DNA from: Staphylotrichum longicolle
Taxonomy: Eukaryota; Ascomycota; Sordariomycetes; Sordariales; Chaetomiaceae
Length of the DNA: 64,000 bases
Direction of reading: 5' to 3'
Assembly (NCBI GenBank): GCA_019096155.1
Contig: JAHCVI010000002.1
Coordinates: 5,246,579 to 5,310,578 of the forward strand
Shown here: positions 12,014 through 24,376 of the stretch, piece after piece
Position numbering within the stretch: the stretch's first letter is position 1
Layout: each line of letters begins with the position of its first letter
Program-made: the position numbers and the translations under genes
The notes under the pieces: generated by a model
Databases searched by the model: none
What the model was told of the DNA's origin: nothing
Seen by the model: the letters and a program-made list of their open reading frames with translations, nothing else

Positions 12014-13722
12014 CTATCTCTCCCTCACGACCCGATGTAATTTGACATACAACGGCTTCTTGACACCTACGATGAACGCCTTCTGTTTGATCCAGTCCTT
12101 GCTCTCCTCGCAGAGCTCAACGTCGTACGTCCACAGAAACTTGGCGAGAAGAAGTCTTGCTTCGTGGTATGCAAGGCTGTGGAAATGCAACGGTCAGGTC
12201 CGGCTTCCCAAGGTGTAATTGGAGTCTTGGTCTGTCAGGATAATCTCACTTCTTTCCAATACAGTCTCTCGGACCAGCCGAAAAGGGGATCACGGCGTCC
12301 CTGTTGTCGTTTGCAAACTCGGCAGGGGGTACGGAAGCCCATCGCTCCGGAATGAAGTCGTCAGGACGCGCAAAATGGGCGGCTGAGTGATAGGAGGCGT
12401 AGTGGGCGTAGTAAACGACGGTCTGTGAGGCGTGTCAGTCCCGATTCAATCTGCTTTGGAGAACAAGCGTACGTCTGGTGGTAGCTCGTGGCCATCGAGC
12501 GAGGCCCCGGCTTCCGTGACGCGGCGCGGTAAGCCACCCGGGACCGGCGGGTACACGCGCAAGCCTTCTTCGATACACATTTGCAGATACTCTAAGGGCG
12601 GGAGGGTGATGGTATTCATCTCCTCGGTCGAGTTGAACTTGCCCCGGATCTCGTCCACGAGCTTCTTCCTTTTGTCGGGATTCTGGCAGAGCAGGTAGGT
12701 CAGCGCGCTCATCAGCGACGAGGTGGTCTCGGTTGCGGCCGTCAGGAAGAGGAACGAATTCTGGTGCATCTCGCCCAGTGTCAGGCCCTCGCCCTTGGTG
12801 TTGGCCTGCAGCACCAGCGTCCAAAAGTCCGGGTGGTTCGTCACGGCCTTTTCCAGCCGGCGGTCGACGAGGTCGTCGCAGAACTTGACGTGTTCCATCC
12901 TTTTGCGCTTCATGGACGCGGGAATGAGCTTCTCAAAGGTCGCGTCCATGAAGGGAAAGGAGCGGATTGCTCGCCGCAGGGCGCTGAACTTGACAACGGC
13001 CGAGATGTTGGCCAGGAAGGGGTTGTACTCCATCTTCTCGAGCAGGTGAAGCGAGTCGCCAAAGACGCAGTCGGCGATGAAGTCAAAGGTGGCAAAGTTG
13101 AACATCATGACCATGTCAACTTTTCCGTTGGTGTCGTTGGCGACGCCAGCCTTTTCCACTAGCAGGTCTGTGTACTTCTTCAGGAGCGGCTCCTGTTCTC
13201 GAATGGCACGATCGCTGAAGGCCGGGGAAAAGATCTTGCGCTGGCGCCGATGCAACTCATCGTCGGCCGTCATGAGGCCCTCGGTCCCGTCACGCCGCTG
13301 GTCCTTCATGTAGTACGCCTTGAAGTCCTTCGGGATGCTCTTGGCTGGATTGCGGTGCCCATACACGTCTCTCGAGGCGGCCTCGTTGATGGTGCTCAAC
13401 TCTCCTGGGGCAACACGAACAAACTGGCCGTACTTGGCGTGCAGCTTGTGGAATGTTGCGACCTCATCGCCCAAGAGACGCTTGATGGTGATGGGGATCT
13501 GCGACGACGCGTAAAGCCTGGGGCCCGGGAACTTGGCCAGAGGATGGAAGTAAATGTTGTAAAGCGCTGTACACAGAAAGTATCCCGCTATCTTTCCGTA
13601 GATCAGCATGGCTCAGTGACTGCCAGAGCGCAGTTCAGACTTACCAGGGTAATGGCCGCCGGTAAAAGAAACGCGTTCAGAGGAATCCCCCCCAAGGTCA
13701 GAGTTTCTGAGTCGAAAAGCAT
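12014..13722 (-). CDS. Cytochrome P450 monooxygenase
   Basis: Intact 510-residue P450 from four exons: 13722-13645, 13591-12473, 12422-12250 and 12176-12014. The introns are 53, 50 and 73 nt, and all phases close. Exon 1 plus the start of exon 2 form the ER membrane anchor (LNAFLLPAAITL then IAGYFLCTALYNIYFHPL), followed by the proline hinge KFPGP. The I-helix oxygen-binding motif is in FLFLTAATETTSS, the ExxR motif is EEGLR, and the heme loop is PFSAGPRDCIGKN with the Cys thiolate ligand. The YNIYFHPL-type N-terminus resembles fungal CYP families that include isotrichodermin C-15 hydroxylase. It is divergent from the HR-PKS across an 892-bp intergenic region, which favours co-regulation and a role in tailoring the polyketide chain. 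It is one of two candidates for an epoxidase/hydroxylase step. Confidence 0.85.
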
Positions 13723-14614
13723 GGCGCTTGTTGGTCAAGGTGTCACCGTCCCTGAAGCAGTCGTGTAGGCCTACAATCGTGAACAAGAGAAGCGTTCACA
13801 GTGGAACAGACCCCATCTGTGGCTGTGATGGTAGCAAGATGACGGCCTTAAACGGGCAGAATGCGGAGAAGTGCAACACGCAACACCACCAAGGACCTCA
13901 AGCTTCCAAGGTTAGGTGGACTGCTGGCTAATTGCCGGTCGATTGATACCCGCGCCAATCCGCCGAGGTATTACTCATCTAGGTACCTTATCCAACATGC
14001 AGTCAGTCGCATGCATTGTACAACCTGCCGGATTCCATGCCACTTACTCAGCCTTACTCAGTCACCGTTTACACGATGGCATGTATCAGATTCCTTACCT
14101 TACGTATTTGCTTGTAATTCGAAACTGTCGTCGAGGCTAACTTCCGGTTGAGCTGAGGAAATTGAAGCTTGAGTAAAAGGCCGTGATGCTACAGATTCTG
14201 AGGATCGGGGTTTGTCTGGAACCAACTGACTGTAGTTGCTTATTTTGTGAATGGCTTAGGGTCTCTCCACTCCAGGTAATAGCTACTAAGTTCATATGAC
14301 ATTGCACTTGGTAATACCTGCTTGGTTCATGTATCGAGTGGGCTTAACTGATAGTTAGAGACATGAGCTTAATAGAATTTGTGGTTGGCGACTTCTCTCT
14401 CCCAAAGTTCGGGAGAATCTGGTGTTTCTCAAGGATCAAAACCCAAACCAACAGGCAATCAGCAATTAACGTCAGGTACCTGCTGTGTCTCTGCGTACAG
14501 CGTGAGTTGGTCGGGTCAGAACAAGCAACACCGGTGACAGCTTGAGCTCAACCATCCCACGCAGAGCGCCGGACGCTTTCCTACCTGTCTACCTCACACC
14601 ATTGTTGTTTCAAG
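13723..14614. promoter_or_regulatory. Divergent promoter region, P450 / HR-PKS
   Basis: An 892-bp AT-richer region separates the start codons of the leftward P450 (13722) and the rightward HR-PKS (14615). No convincing ORF occurs here. The arrangement suggests shared regulation. I could not identify a repeated operator with confidence. Confidence 0.45.
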
Positions 14615-17600
14615 ATGCCATCTGCCACAGGAAACGGGCCTCGTGCGCCGATCGCCATCATAGGCTTGGCTTGCCGCTTTCCCGGAGACGCGTCGAACCC
14701 GTCAAAGTTCTGGGACCTGCTGAAGGAGGGACGGGAAGCGTACTCGGAGAGGACAAACCGTTACAACGAGGATGCGTTCCACTACCCCGGAGGCGACAAC
14801 AGGCGCCAAAACGTCTTGCCAGTCAAGGGAGGATACATGCTCAAGGAGGACCCGTACGCGTGGGACGCAGCCTTCTTCAACATCACGGCCGCAGAAGCCA
14901 TCTCTTTCGACCCGAAGCAGCGCATTGCCATGGAGGTGGCCTACGAGGCCTTTGAAAACGCCGGCATGACGCTCCAAAAAGTGGCCGGCACCCAAACGGC
15001 CTGCTACATTGGCACATCGATGAGCGATTACCGGGATTCTATCGTCCGCGACTTTGGCAACTACCCAAAATACCATCTTCTCGGCACCAGCGACGAGATG
15101 ATCTCGAACCGCATCTCGCACTTCTTCGACATGCACGGCCCCAGCGCGACCATCGAAACGGCCTGTTCGTCCAGCCACGTGGCGACGCACCTTGCTTGTC
15201 AGAGCCTTCAGTCGGGCGAGTCGGAGATGGCCCTGACAGGGGGCGTGGGCATGCTGCTCGTCCCAGAAAGCACCATGCAGCTCAACAATCTGGGCTTCCT
15301 CAGCCCGTTCGGCCAGTCTCGGGCCTTTGATGAGACGGCAGGCGGGTACGGCCGCGGCGAGGGCTGCGGCATGTACGTTCTCAAGCGCCTGGACAAGGCC
15401 GTCCGGGACGGCGACACGATCCGCGCCGTTATCCGTGGCTCAGGGGTCAACCAGGACGGGTGGACGCAGGGTGTGACCATGCCGTCGGGCGATGCGCAGG
15501 CCGCTCTCATCAGGTACGTGTACGAGTCCAACGGGCTGGACTACGGCGCGACGCAGTACGTCGAGGCGCACGGCACGGGCACGCAGGCGGGGGATCCGAC
15601 CGAAGCCGGCGCCATCTACCGCACCATCGGGCGGGAGGGACAAAAGACCAACCCGTGGCGCAAGAAGTTGTGGATTGGCAGCGTCAAGACCAACATCGGC
15701 CACCTCGAGGCGGCGGCGGGCGCGGCCAGCGTCATCAAGGGCGTGTTGGCCATGGAGCACGGCTTCATCCCCCCAACAATCCACTTCAAGAAGGCCAACC
15801 CGGCCGTCAAGTTGGACGAATGGAACCTGGCCGTGCCCACAAAGCTCACGCCCTGGCCGGCGTGCCAGACACGGCGTATGAGCACCAGCGCCTTTGGCAT
15901 GGGCGGCACCAACGCACACATCGTCCTCGAGAAGCCCAACGACCAGACACTTCAGGAGCTAGCCAACAGCGGAAACAGCACCAACCCCTTAACCATCACC
16001 AACGGCACGGTCACCGACGCCGGCAACACCGCCAAAAAGCGTCTCTTCGTCTTCAGCAGCCACGACCAAGCCGGCTTCAAGCGCCTCGCCAGCGCCTTCA
16101 CCTCGCACCTCGACCGCCTCGGCCCGGCGGCGTCCAACCCAGACTACCTCGCCAACCTGGCTCACACCCTTGCCGTCGCGCGGTCGGGCCTCTCCTGGCG
16201 CGCATCTTGCGCCGCCGACGGTGCGGCCGACCTACGTGAACAACTCCAAGCCACCACCTTCGGCGAGAACGCCACACGCGCATCTTCCACCTCCTCCTCG
16301 AACAAAGAGCAGCAGCAGGGAGGGCCGCGCGTCGGCTTCGTCTTCACAGGCCAGGGCGCGCAGTGGGCGCGCATGGGCGTCGAGCTGCTCCCGCGGCGCG
16401 TGTTTGGCACCTCGGTGGCCAGGTCGGCCGCGCTGCTGCGCGCGATGGGGTGCGAATGGGACCCCGTCACGGAGCTCAGCCGGGCGCAGCAGAAGGGCGG
16501 GGAGGGGTCGCGCCTGGGTGTGCCCGAGATCAGCCAGCCGATTTGCACGGTGCTGCAGATCGCGCTCGTGGACGAGCTGCGCTCGTGGGGGGTTGTCCCG
16601 GGGAAAGTGGTGGGCCATTCCAGTGGGGAGATTGCCGCGGCGTATTGTGTCGGTGCCCTGTCGCATGAGGATGCGCTGGCCGCGGCGTATTATCGGGGAA
16701 AGGCGTCGGCGGGGGTAATAAATGCGGGGCGTCTGGGGGGGATGATGGCGGTGGGGTGCTCGCCGGAGGATGCGAAGAAGGTGATGGTCGAGACGGGGCT
16801 GCGGGTGACGGTGGCGTGCGTTAACTCGCCGTCGAGCGTGACACTCTCGGGGGATGTGGAGGCGCTGGAGGCGCTCCGGATCGTGCTCGAGGAGCGGGGA
16901 GTGTTTGCGCGGCGGTTAAAGGTTGAGGTCGCGTACCACTCGCCGCACATGCACTCGTGCTCGGCCGAGTACAGTGCTGATATTGAGCATCTGGAGCCGC
17001 GGCCAGCAGCGGCGCAGGACTACGAGGATGGTCCGGGGCAGGGGCAGCCGCCAGTGGTCATGGTATCGAGTGTCACGGGCAACGAAGCGGACCCTGAGAT
17101 GCTGGGGTCTTACTATTGGGTCCGCAACCTGATCTCGCCGGTGTTGTTTGCCGATGCCGTCAAGGAACTGGTGTCTCCTGCCGGCGAGGAAGGCAATGCC
17201 GTCGATATGCTCATCGAGATCGGGCCCCACAGTGCGCTGCAAGGCCCGACCGAGCAGACGCTGTCCCACCACGGCATCAAGAACGTCCGCTACATGTCGA
17301 TGCTTACGCGGGGGGAGAACGCGCTCACGACCAGCCTCAACCTCGCGGCCGAGCTCTTCCGCCGCGGCGTCGTCGTGGACGTGGCCAAGGTCAACGACGA
17401 CAACCACTGCCGTCTCCTGACGGACCTGCCGCCCTACCCGTGGAATCATTCCCAGACGTTCCGCGCCGACTCCCGCATCCAGCGCGAGCTGGTCGCGCAA
17501 AAAGTGTCAACGCGGGGCATCCTTGGGGCAGAGCTGCCGAGTATGGACGAGACGGAGCGAGTGTGGCGAGGCTTCATCCGGCTCGAGGAAGAACCCTGGC

Positions 17601-20600
17601 TGCGCGACCACACAGTCGGCAGCACCGTCCTCTTTCCCGGCGCCGGCGTCATCAGCGTCGTGCTCGAGGCCGCCCAGCAGATGGTAGAGCCGGGCAAAAC
17701 GCCCCGGGCGTTCACGCTCCGCGACATCTCGTTCATGGCGCTGATGGCGCTCGCCGACGGCGTGGCTACCGAGATCATCACGCACATGCGCCCGCATCTC
17801 CTTGCCACGACGGGGTCCACCCCGGCAACCTGGTGGGAGTTCACCGTGTCCTCGTGCGCTGGCGCGACGGGCACGGTCCGCAACAACTGCCGCGGCCTAA
17901 TCTCGATCGCCTACGAGGACGCGCGCAGCCCGCAGATGGTCCGTGAGGACTCCCAGCTCGAAGCCGCCCGCGTCGCTGACTACCACCGCATCCTGCGCGA
18001 GTGCCCGGACACGGTCTCCAAAGAGTACTTCTACGACCGCCTGGGCCATTCGGCGCTGAGGTACGGCGAGGTTTTTCAGGGCGTGGAGAACTGCCACCCG
18101 GGCAACGGCAAGACGGCGTTCGAGGTCAAGCTCGCGGACATCGGGGAGACGTTTACCAAGGGCAAGCTAGCCCGGCCGTTTTTCTTCCACGCTGCCGCTC
18201 TGGACGCGGTTCTCCAGGCGTGGGTAGGCACGACGAGCAACACCCACGGCCCGGGCTCGTTCGGCTTCGACGCGCCCATGCTGCCCAAGAGCATCGGTGA
18301 GCTGGAGATCGCCGCCGACGTCCCCGGCGACGTAGGCTACGTCATGCCGGGCTTCAGTCGTTCTAATAGGCACGGGTTTAACGAGTGGTCGGCTGATATT
18401 CACATGCTTGATTCGGGAGCGTCGCGCGTGTTTCTGTCCATTGCTGATTTCCGGCTGGCCGAGCTCGAGGTGGACGACGCGGCCGCGCAGGATCGAGACG
18501 GGGTCGATGTTGACCCGGCCGAGATTGCGTCTGAGGTGCATTGGAACTTTGCCTTGGATCTGCTGAAGCCGGCTGAGATCAGTCGGGTACTATCAAGTGC
18601 AGCTGCACATGAAATGCTCGGAGAGGTAAGTCCGTCCCTGCAAATGCGCTCTGTGAACTACGATGGCTGACAGCAAGAAAAGCTCGTCCGCATGGCAATC
18701 CATCAGCGCCCGGCGGTTGACGTGATCGAGCTGGTACCGAGCGCTGAGAACCTCCCTGAGGTGCTCATGTCTAAGCTGCCACAAGGCATCGTCCTCTCAA
18801 GCCAGGTCCGCTACGGCGTGGTCAGGGGTAGTGCGGACAGCAAGGCAGAGGTGCTTGGCCAACCCTTCGCTCTCCAGGCTCCCTTGGCTGCAGATGTCGC
18901 ACACGCAGACCTGTTTGTCATCCCGCATAACGTCACCCAGAATTCCCAAGATTTCGAAAGTGTCTCGGAGTCCCTCGCACGCCTTGCTAAGCCTGATGCG
19001 ATGATCCTTATGGTTTCCGCTGCTCCGAATGACGAGGGGGCAATGTCTTCTTCACCACCGGGGCACGTACCTCTACAGGGATTCGAGCTGGTCTCTTGCA
19101 CCCCGACGGGGGCTGATTCGCTCGCTTTGTACCACTACGCAACCAAGAACCAGACACAGCCCGAGAGGCTCACCAACGGCTCAGTCGGGGAGGAGGTGGT
19201 CATCCTACAACCATCCAAGGCCTCCACCGCCATGCTATCGTTTTCCAACGAGCTTCGGGATATCCTCGAGGACCAGGGATACGCCGTGTCAACCAGGACG
19301 GATATCATTAGGGCGACAGCCGATGCCGATGTTGATACCGACGTCGGTGCGAAAACGTGCATCTCCCTGCTGGAATTTGAGCAGCCGGTCTTGGACAACC
19401 TGTCCGAGGCGGGCTTTGAAAACATTCGCTCACTCATCCTCAACAGCGAGCGGCTTCTCTGGGTCACGCGCGGCGACAGCCCCGCGCTTAGGCTGGTTGA
19501 CGGCTTCGCGCGGTGCATCCGAAGCGAGTTTGCCGGCATCAAGTTCCAGCTTCTGCATCTCAGCGGCGGCAACGAAGGGCGGCAGCACGGCCCTGGCCTT
19601 GTGGCGCGCATCCTGCTCTCACAGACGGCCGACAACGAGTTTAGGGAGCACGGCGGATTGCTGCAGGTCTCGCGCATCTACAACAGCCCGGCGGAGAACG
19701 ACCAGATCCGCAACCACTTGCACGACTCGGCCCGCGTCGCCAGTCTTCCGAGCATTGGCGATCAAAACGGCAAATCCATCCCCGATACGCCCCCTCTCCG
19801 TCTCAGCATCGGCAGACCCGGCCTCCTCAACACGCTGCACTTCGTCCCCGAAGACGAGAACACGGCGCTGGCACCGCTGGCCGACAACGAGGTCGAGCTG
19901 GAGGTCCGTGCCAGCGGCATCAACTTCCGCGACATTATGGGCTCCATGGGCCTGCTCGCCGTGACGGGAATCGGGCAGGAGGCCAGCGGCGTGGTTGTCC
20001 GGACGGGCCGGCTGGGCGCCGAGGTGGGTTTGCTCAAGCCCGGCGACCGGGTGAGCACGCTGACGGCGGGCGGAACCCACGCGACGCGAATCCGGTGCGA
20101 CTACCGCGTCGCGCAGAGAATTCCTGAGGCTATGTCGTTTGAGGATGCCGCTGGCGTGCCCGTCACGCACTGCACCGCTTTCTTTGCTCTGGTCCGGCTG
20201 GCCAAGCTGCGCCGCGGGCAGTCGGTGCTGGTGCACGCGGCCGCGGGAGGCACGGGGCAGGCGGCGGTGCAGTTGGCGAAGCACCTGGGCCTGGTGGTGT
20301 ATGCCACCGTGGGAACGGACAAGAAGCGCCAGCTGCTGGTGGACGAGTACGGCATCCCGGAGGAGCACATCTTCAGCTCGCGCGACGCCAGCTTCGTCAA
20401 GGGCATCGAGCGAGTCACGGGTGGGAGCGGCGTCGACTGCGTGCTGAACTCGCTTTCGGGCGAGCTGCTGCGGCTGTCGTTTAGCTGCCTGGCGACGTTT
20501 GGCACCTTTGTCGAGATCGGCCTGCGCGACATCACTGACAACATGCGGCTCGACATGAGGCCGTTTGCCAAGAGCACAACCTTCAGCTTCATCAACATGG

Positions 20601-22000
20601 TGACCCTCTTGCAGCAGGACCCGGACACGCTCGGGGAGATCTTGGGCGAGGTCTTCAACCTCCTGCGCGAGGGCGCCTTGCGACCGGCGCAGCCCGTCAC
20701 CGTGTACCCCGTGGGCCGTGTCGAGGAGGCCTTCCGCACCATGCAGCAGGGCAAGCACCTCGGCAAGATGGTGCTGTCCTTCACCGCCGACTACGGCCGG
20801 GCCCCCATCCTCTACCGCGCCAAGGACTCGCTCAAGCTCGATCCCAACGCGACCTATCTCATCGTTGGTGGCCTGGGCGGCCTGGGCCGCAGTCTGGCGC
20901 TTGAATTTGCCGCGTCCGGCGCCCGGCACATTGCCTTCCTCTCGCGGTCCGGCGACGCAAAGCCGGAGGCGAGGGCCGTCATCGACCAGCTCGCTGAGCG
21001 CGGTGTGCAAGCCAAAGCCTACCGCGCCGACGTCGCCGATGAGGCGTCTTTCCTCCAGGCCATGGCGGATTGCAACAAGCAGCTCCCGCCGGTCAAGGGC
21101 GTGGTTCAGATGGCCATGGTCCTCCGCGACGTCGTGTTTGAGAAGATGAAGTATTCCGAGTGGACGACGGGCCTGCGGCCCAAAGTCCAAGGCACGTGGA
21201 ACCTGCACCAGTACTTCTCCCACGCGCGGCCGCTCGACTTTATGATCCTCTGCTCCTCCATCGCCGGCGTCTTCGGCAACCCTAGCCAGGCCCAGTACGC
21301 CGCGGGTAACACCTACCAGGACTCCCTGGCCGCCTACCGCCGCGTCCGCGGCCTCGCCGCCGTGTCCGTCAACCTCGGTATTATGCGCGACGTCGGTGTC
21401 ATCGCCGAGGGCGACTCCCACTTCATGCAGGCCTGGGAGCCGGTACTCGGCATCCGCGAACCCGCGTTCCGCGCCGCTCATGAAAAGTCTGATCAATGGG
21501 CAGACCCAACCCCAAGACGGTGGGCGCCCCCGTGCGCCGCGCAGGTCTGCGTCGCCTCGGCACCGGCGACATCCTAGCCACTCACCACCTCGCCCCGCCC
21601 TCTCTACTTCTCCGACCCGCGCTTTGCCTCCCTGGCCGTCACCAGCGTATCCCCCGCCAGTCTCACGGGAGGGGCCGCCACTGCGACCGCGTCCGTCGCA
21701 ACCCGCCTCTCGGAAATCGCAACCAACAAAGACCCCGCCCCCGCTGCCGCCATCATTACGCAGGCGCTGGTCAAGACCATGGCCGACATTTTGCGCATCC
21801 CGCCGTCTGAGGTCGATGCCGCCCGGCCGATGTACCGATATGGCGTGGACTCGCTAGTAGCGTTGGAAGTAAGGAATTGGATTACGAAGGAGATGAAGGC
21901 GAACATGACGCTGATGGAGATCTTGGCGGCGGTGCCGATGGAAGTGTTTGCGGTGCAGATTGCAAAGAAGAGTAAATTGCTTGTGGGGTTGGCCGGGTAG
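14615..22000 (+). CDS. radS1: Highly reducing iterative type I polyketide synthase (RAL first PKS)
   Basis: About 2,445 residues; exon 1 is 14615-18625, then a 48-nt intron (18626-18673), then exon 2 to 22000. Domains in order: KS (about 9-435; active Cys184 in ETACSSSH, His319 in HGTGT, His363); AT (about 570-890; Ser669 in GHSSGE); DH (about 970-1270; His999, Asp1197); a short 370-residue linker without a SAM-binding glycine motif, so no C-methyltransferase; ER (about 1712-2030; NADPH motif HAAAGGTGQAAVQ near 1857); KR (about 2060-2280; GGLGGLG, Tyr about 2212); ACP (Ser about 2397 in YGVDSLVALEV). A KS-AT-DH-ER-KR-ACP enzyme paired with an NR-PKS is the layout of radicicol and zearalenone systems, where it makes the reduced starter chain. 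Between about 21475 and 21600, in the KR-ACP linker, the frame changes about four times although conserved-looking words (MKSLINGQ, LGTGDILATHHLA, LYFSDPRFA) appear in different frames. The symbol reflects family resemblance, not proven orthology. Confidence 0.85.
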
Positions 22001-22625
22001 TACCCAAGGGGACGTTTATGTTCAATTGTGCTGTGGGTTGGTTGTTTGTTTGGTGTCAGATTTGGGCGGTGTGATAGGAGTGAGGTGGTTGAGGGTTTTG
22101 GCCTTGGGTGGGTTGGCGCTGCTTTGGCTTGAAGACTCTCCACTTGTTTTCCCTTCTCTTCATTTCCTATTTCTTGTACTGCTTCATCATGTGGAGAGCC
22201 GTTGGGGGTGTCGGTTGTTTGCTTTTTGGATCGTGCGTCTCTTTGTTCGTGCCCAGTTTCGGCGCAGTCGAGCTGAGATTGTGAGTTTGGACCAGCCAAC
22301 GTCGTTTTACTTACCAGACTGCCTTGGATCAAATCAAGACAGCGGAGGTGTCCGATGTCGTGGAATACACAGTGAGGTCCACAACCACCTCAGAGCAAGG
22401 CCAACCGCCAGGCCTTGAATACAGAGCAATAGAGTTAGGTAAATAGCATTTTGTATTCTACCATGCTCGAAGAAACCTCACCCAGTAATCATGGTGGCCA
22501 CGGCGCTGTATGTACCCGACTTTACCTCCTCCTCGCCCTATGTATCTTCGTGGCCACGATGGTCCACGCCTGTGGGTTCCTCAATCCGAAAAGGCTAATG
22601 TACACCTCTCCCTAACTACCGCCCT
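22001..22625. other. Convergent 3' region, HR-PKS / MFS transporter
   Basis: The HR-PKS (+) and the transporter (-) end facing each other 625 bp apart. The stretch is T/G-rich on the plus strand and consistent with two 3' UTRs. No gene was recognised. Confidence 0.5.
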
Positions 22626-24376
22626 TCAAAGCTTGACCTGAAACTTGGGATGACTCCGAAGCTTCTCGCCGCAATAGAACAACAGCGGCGGAATGGCCAA
22701 CATGGCCACCGAGATAAACGCCAGAAGACTGTTGCCCCACCCCAGGCCCAGCGTATCATACATTTGCAGCGCGAATAGCGGAAACGTCGCGCCAAAGATG
22801 GAGCGCAGCACCGTGGACGCGGCCAAGGCCGACGCGGCATACACAGTAAACGCATCCACCAGGTACAGATTGGTGCTGATGTTGATGATGCAGATCCCCA
22901 TGCCGGCAAGCAGCGCGCCGAGCAGCGGCACGGCCCACTGGATCTGGTACTGCACCGTCCAGCCGTATATGAACAGGCCGACGGGGATGAGGATCCCCGC
23001 CAGCAGCGTGGGCGGGATGCGGTACTCGGGCTTGGGCTTCCCCTGGTTGCGCGAGTCGGCCAGGTGCTTCATGATGCGGTTCCCGATCGCCTGCTGCACA
23101 GCAACGCCGAACAGCATGCCGAGTCCCAGCGCAATGAAGACGAGCCCTACTATTCCCTCGCTGAAGCCATAGTTGTCCTGGAAGACGAAGGTGAAGGTGC
23201 TAATCATCAGGTAGATCATGGCGTAGACGAAGGCTGAGTAGATGCTCAGCACAAGGCAGATCGGGGAGAGGAGCAGGAGCTTGGACGGCCGCACGATGGA
23301 CCGTAGGAAGAGGGTTCTCGGCGGGATTTGCAGGTCGAGCTTTGACCGGAGGTTCGTGTTGCCCGTCTCCTTGCGTAGCCGCCTTGTCTTCCTCTCGAGT
23401 AGCGTTCCCGGGTGGGTTTCGCGGAGGACGACGAGGCTTGCGATTGTGATGACGCCTGCCGTTATGGCGAGGACCCAGAAGATCCAGCGCCATCCCTCAG
23501 CTTGGGCGAGGAACCCACCCGCAACCGGGCCAATCGACGGCCCTAGGAGCGGCCCCAGACTCCAGACCGACATGGCGGTGCCGCGCTGCTGGAGGGTTGT
23601 GAGGTCGGCAATGGTGCCACCCCCGATGGCGATGGGGCCGGCGCCGACCAGGCCGCACAGGAACCGGAACGCAGTGAGCATGTTGATGTTGGTTGCAAGG
23701 GCGCAGGCGACGGTGAAGATGATGAAGAGGACGTTGCCGACATGGTAAATGATGACTCTCCCGTAGAGCTCGCTCAGCGGGGCCAGCACAAGCGGCCCTC
23801 TGGATTGTTGAAAGCACGCGTCAGTAGGGACCTGACAGCTTGGGAACGAGATGAGGAGACACGTACGCAGCGAGGCCGAGGATGTACACCGACACCACAA
23901 ACGTGGCCAAGGATGGGTTGTTGGTGTCAAAGTCGCTCAGAACCTGCGGGATGCCGGGGGCAAACATGGACGAGGCGAGCGGGACCATGAATGTGATCAA
24001 AGCGAGGACCGCGATGTTGGCCCATTTCTTCCGAGGAGTCCTGTCGGAACCTGCGTCAGTCGGTTCCTGTTTTGCTTATCTGTGGTGCGGTCCGCGAGTT
24101 CCACTGCGCTGCATACCAGTTCTGGGGGTTGGCTGGGTCATCAGGGCCATCCCAATCCACAATGTTTGGATCCCGTTCTGCTTCTTCTTGTGAATCTTGG
24201 CCAGTGCCGGCCGTTTCAGCCTTTGTTTCGTCGCCAGGAAGCGCAGACGCCGAGGAATCATGAATGGTGGCGCCGGCTTCCGGATGCTCATCGACATGAT
24301 GTTGGCGTCCAGCTTCACCGCTGTCTTGTTGCTGCGGAGGCGGCTCGTTGCCGAAGTCGCGACTTGTGGTTGCCAT
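22626..24376 (-). CDS. MFS multidrug-type efflux transporter
   Basis: Intact 535-residue major facilitator from three exons: 24376-24117, 24040-23867 and 23799-22626. Introns of 76 and 67 nt are frame-consistent; the second join reads ILGLAAGPLVLAPLSELYGR. A hydrophilic acidic/Gln-rich N-terminus of about 90 residues precedes about 12 hydrophobic segments. The motif PLSELYGR after helix 2 matches the DHA1 drug:H+ antiporter signature, and the antiporter motif C region is visible in SLGPLLGPSIGPVAGGF. It probably sits in the plasma membrane and exports the cluster product. Radicicol-type clusters carry such a pump (RadE/Rdc3) next to the PKS genes, and this gene lies between the two PKSs. Self-protection by efflux is therefore the likely role. 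Confidence 0.88.

Noticed and set aside
19619..21496. 625-codon minus ORF opposite the HR-PKS
   Set aside because: Antisense shadow with no domain features; the plus strand encodes ER and KR motifs.
21444..21645. An intron to explain the HR-PKS frame changes
   Set aside because: No GT...AG pair both restores frame and keeps the recognisable linker words, which lie in the putative intron.
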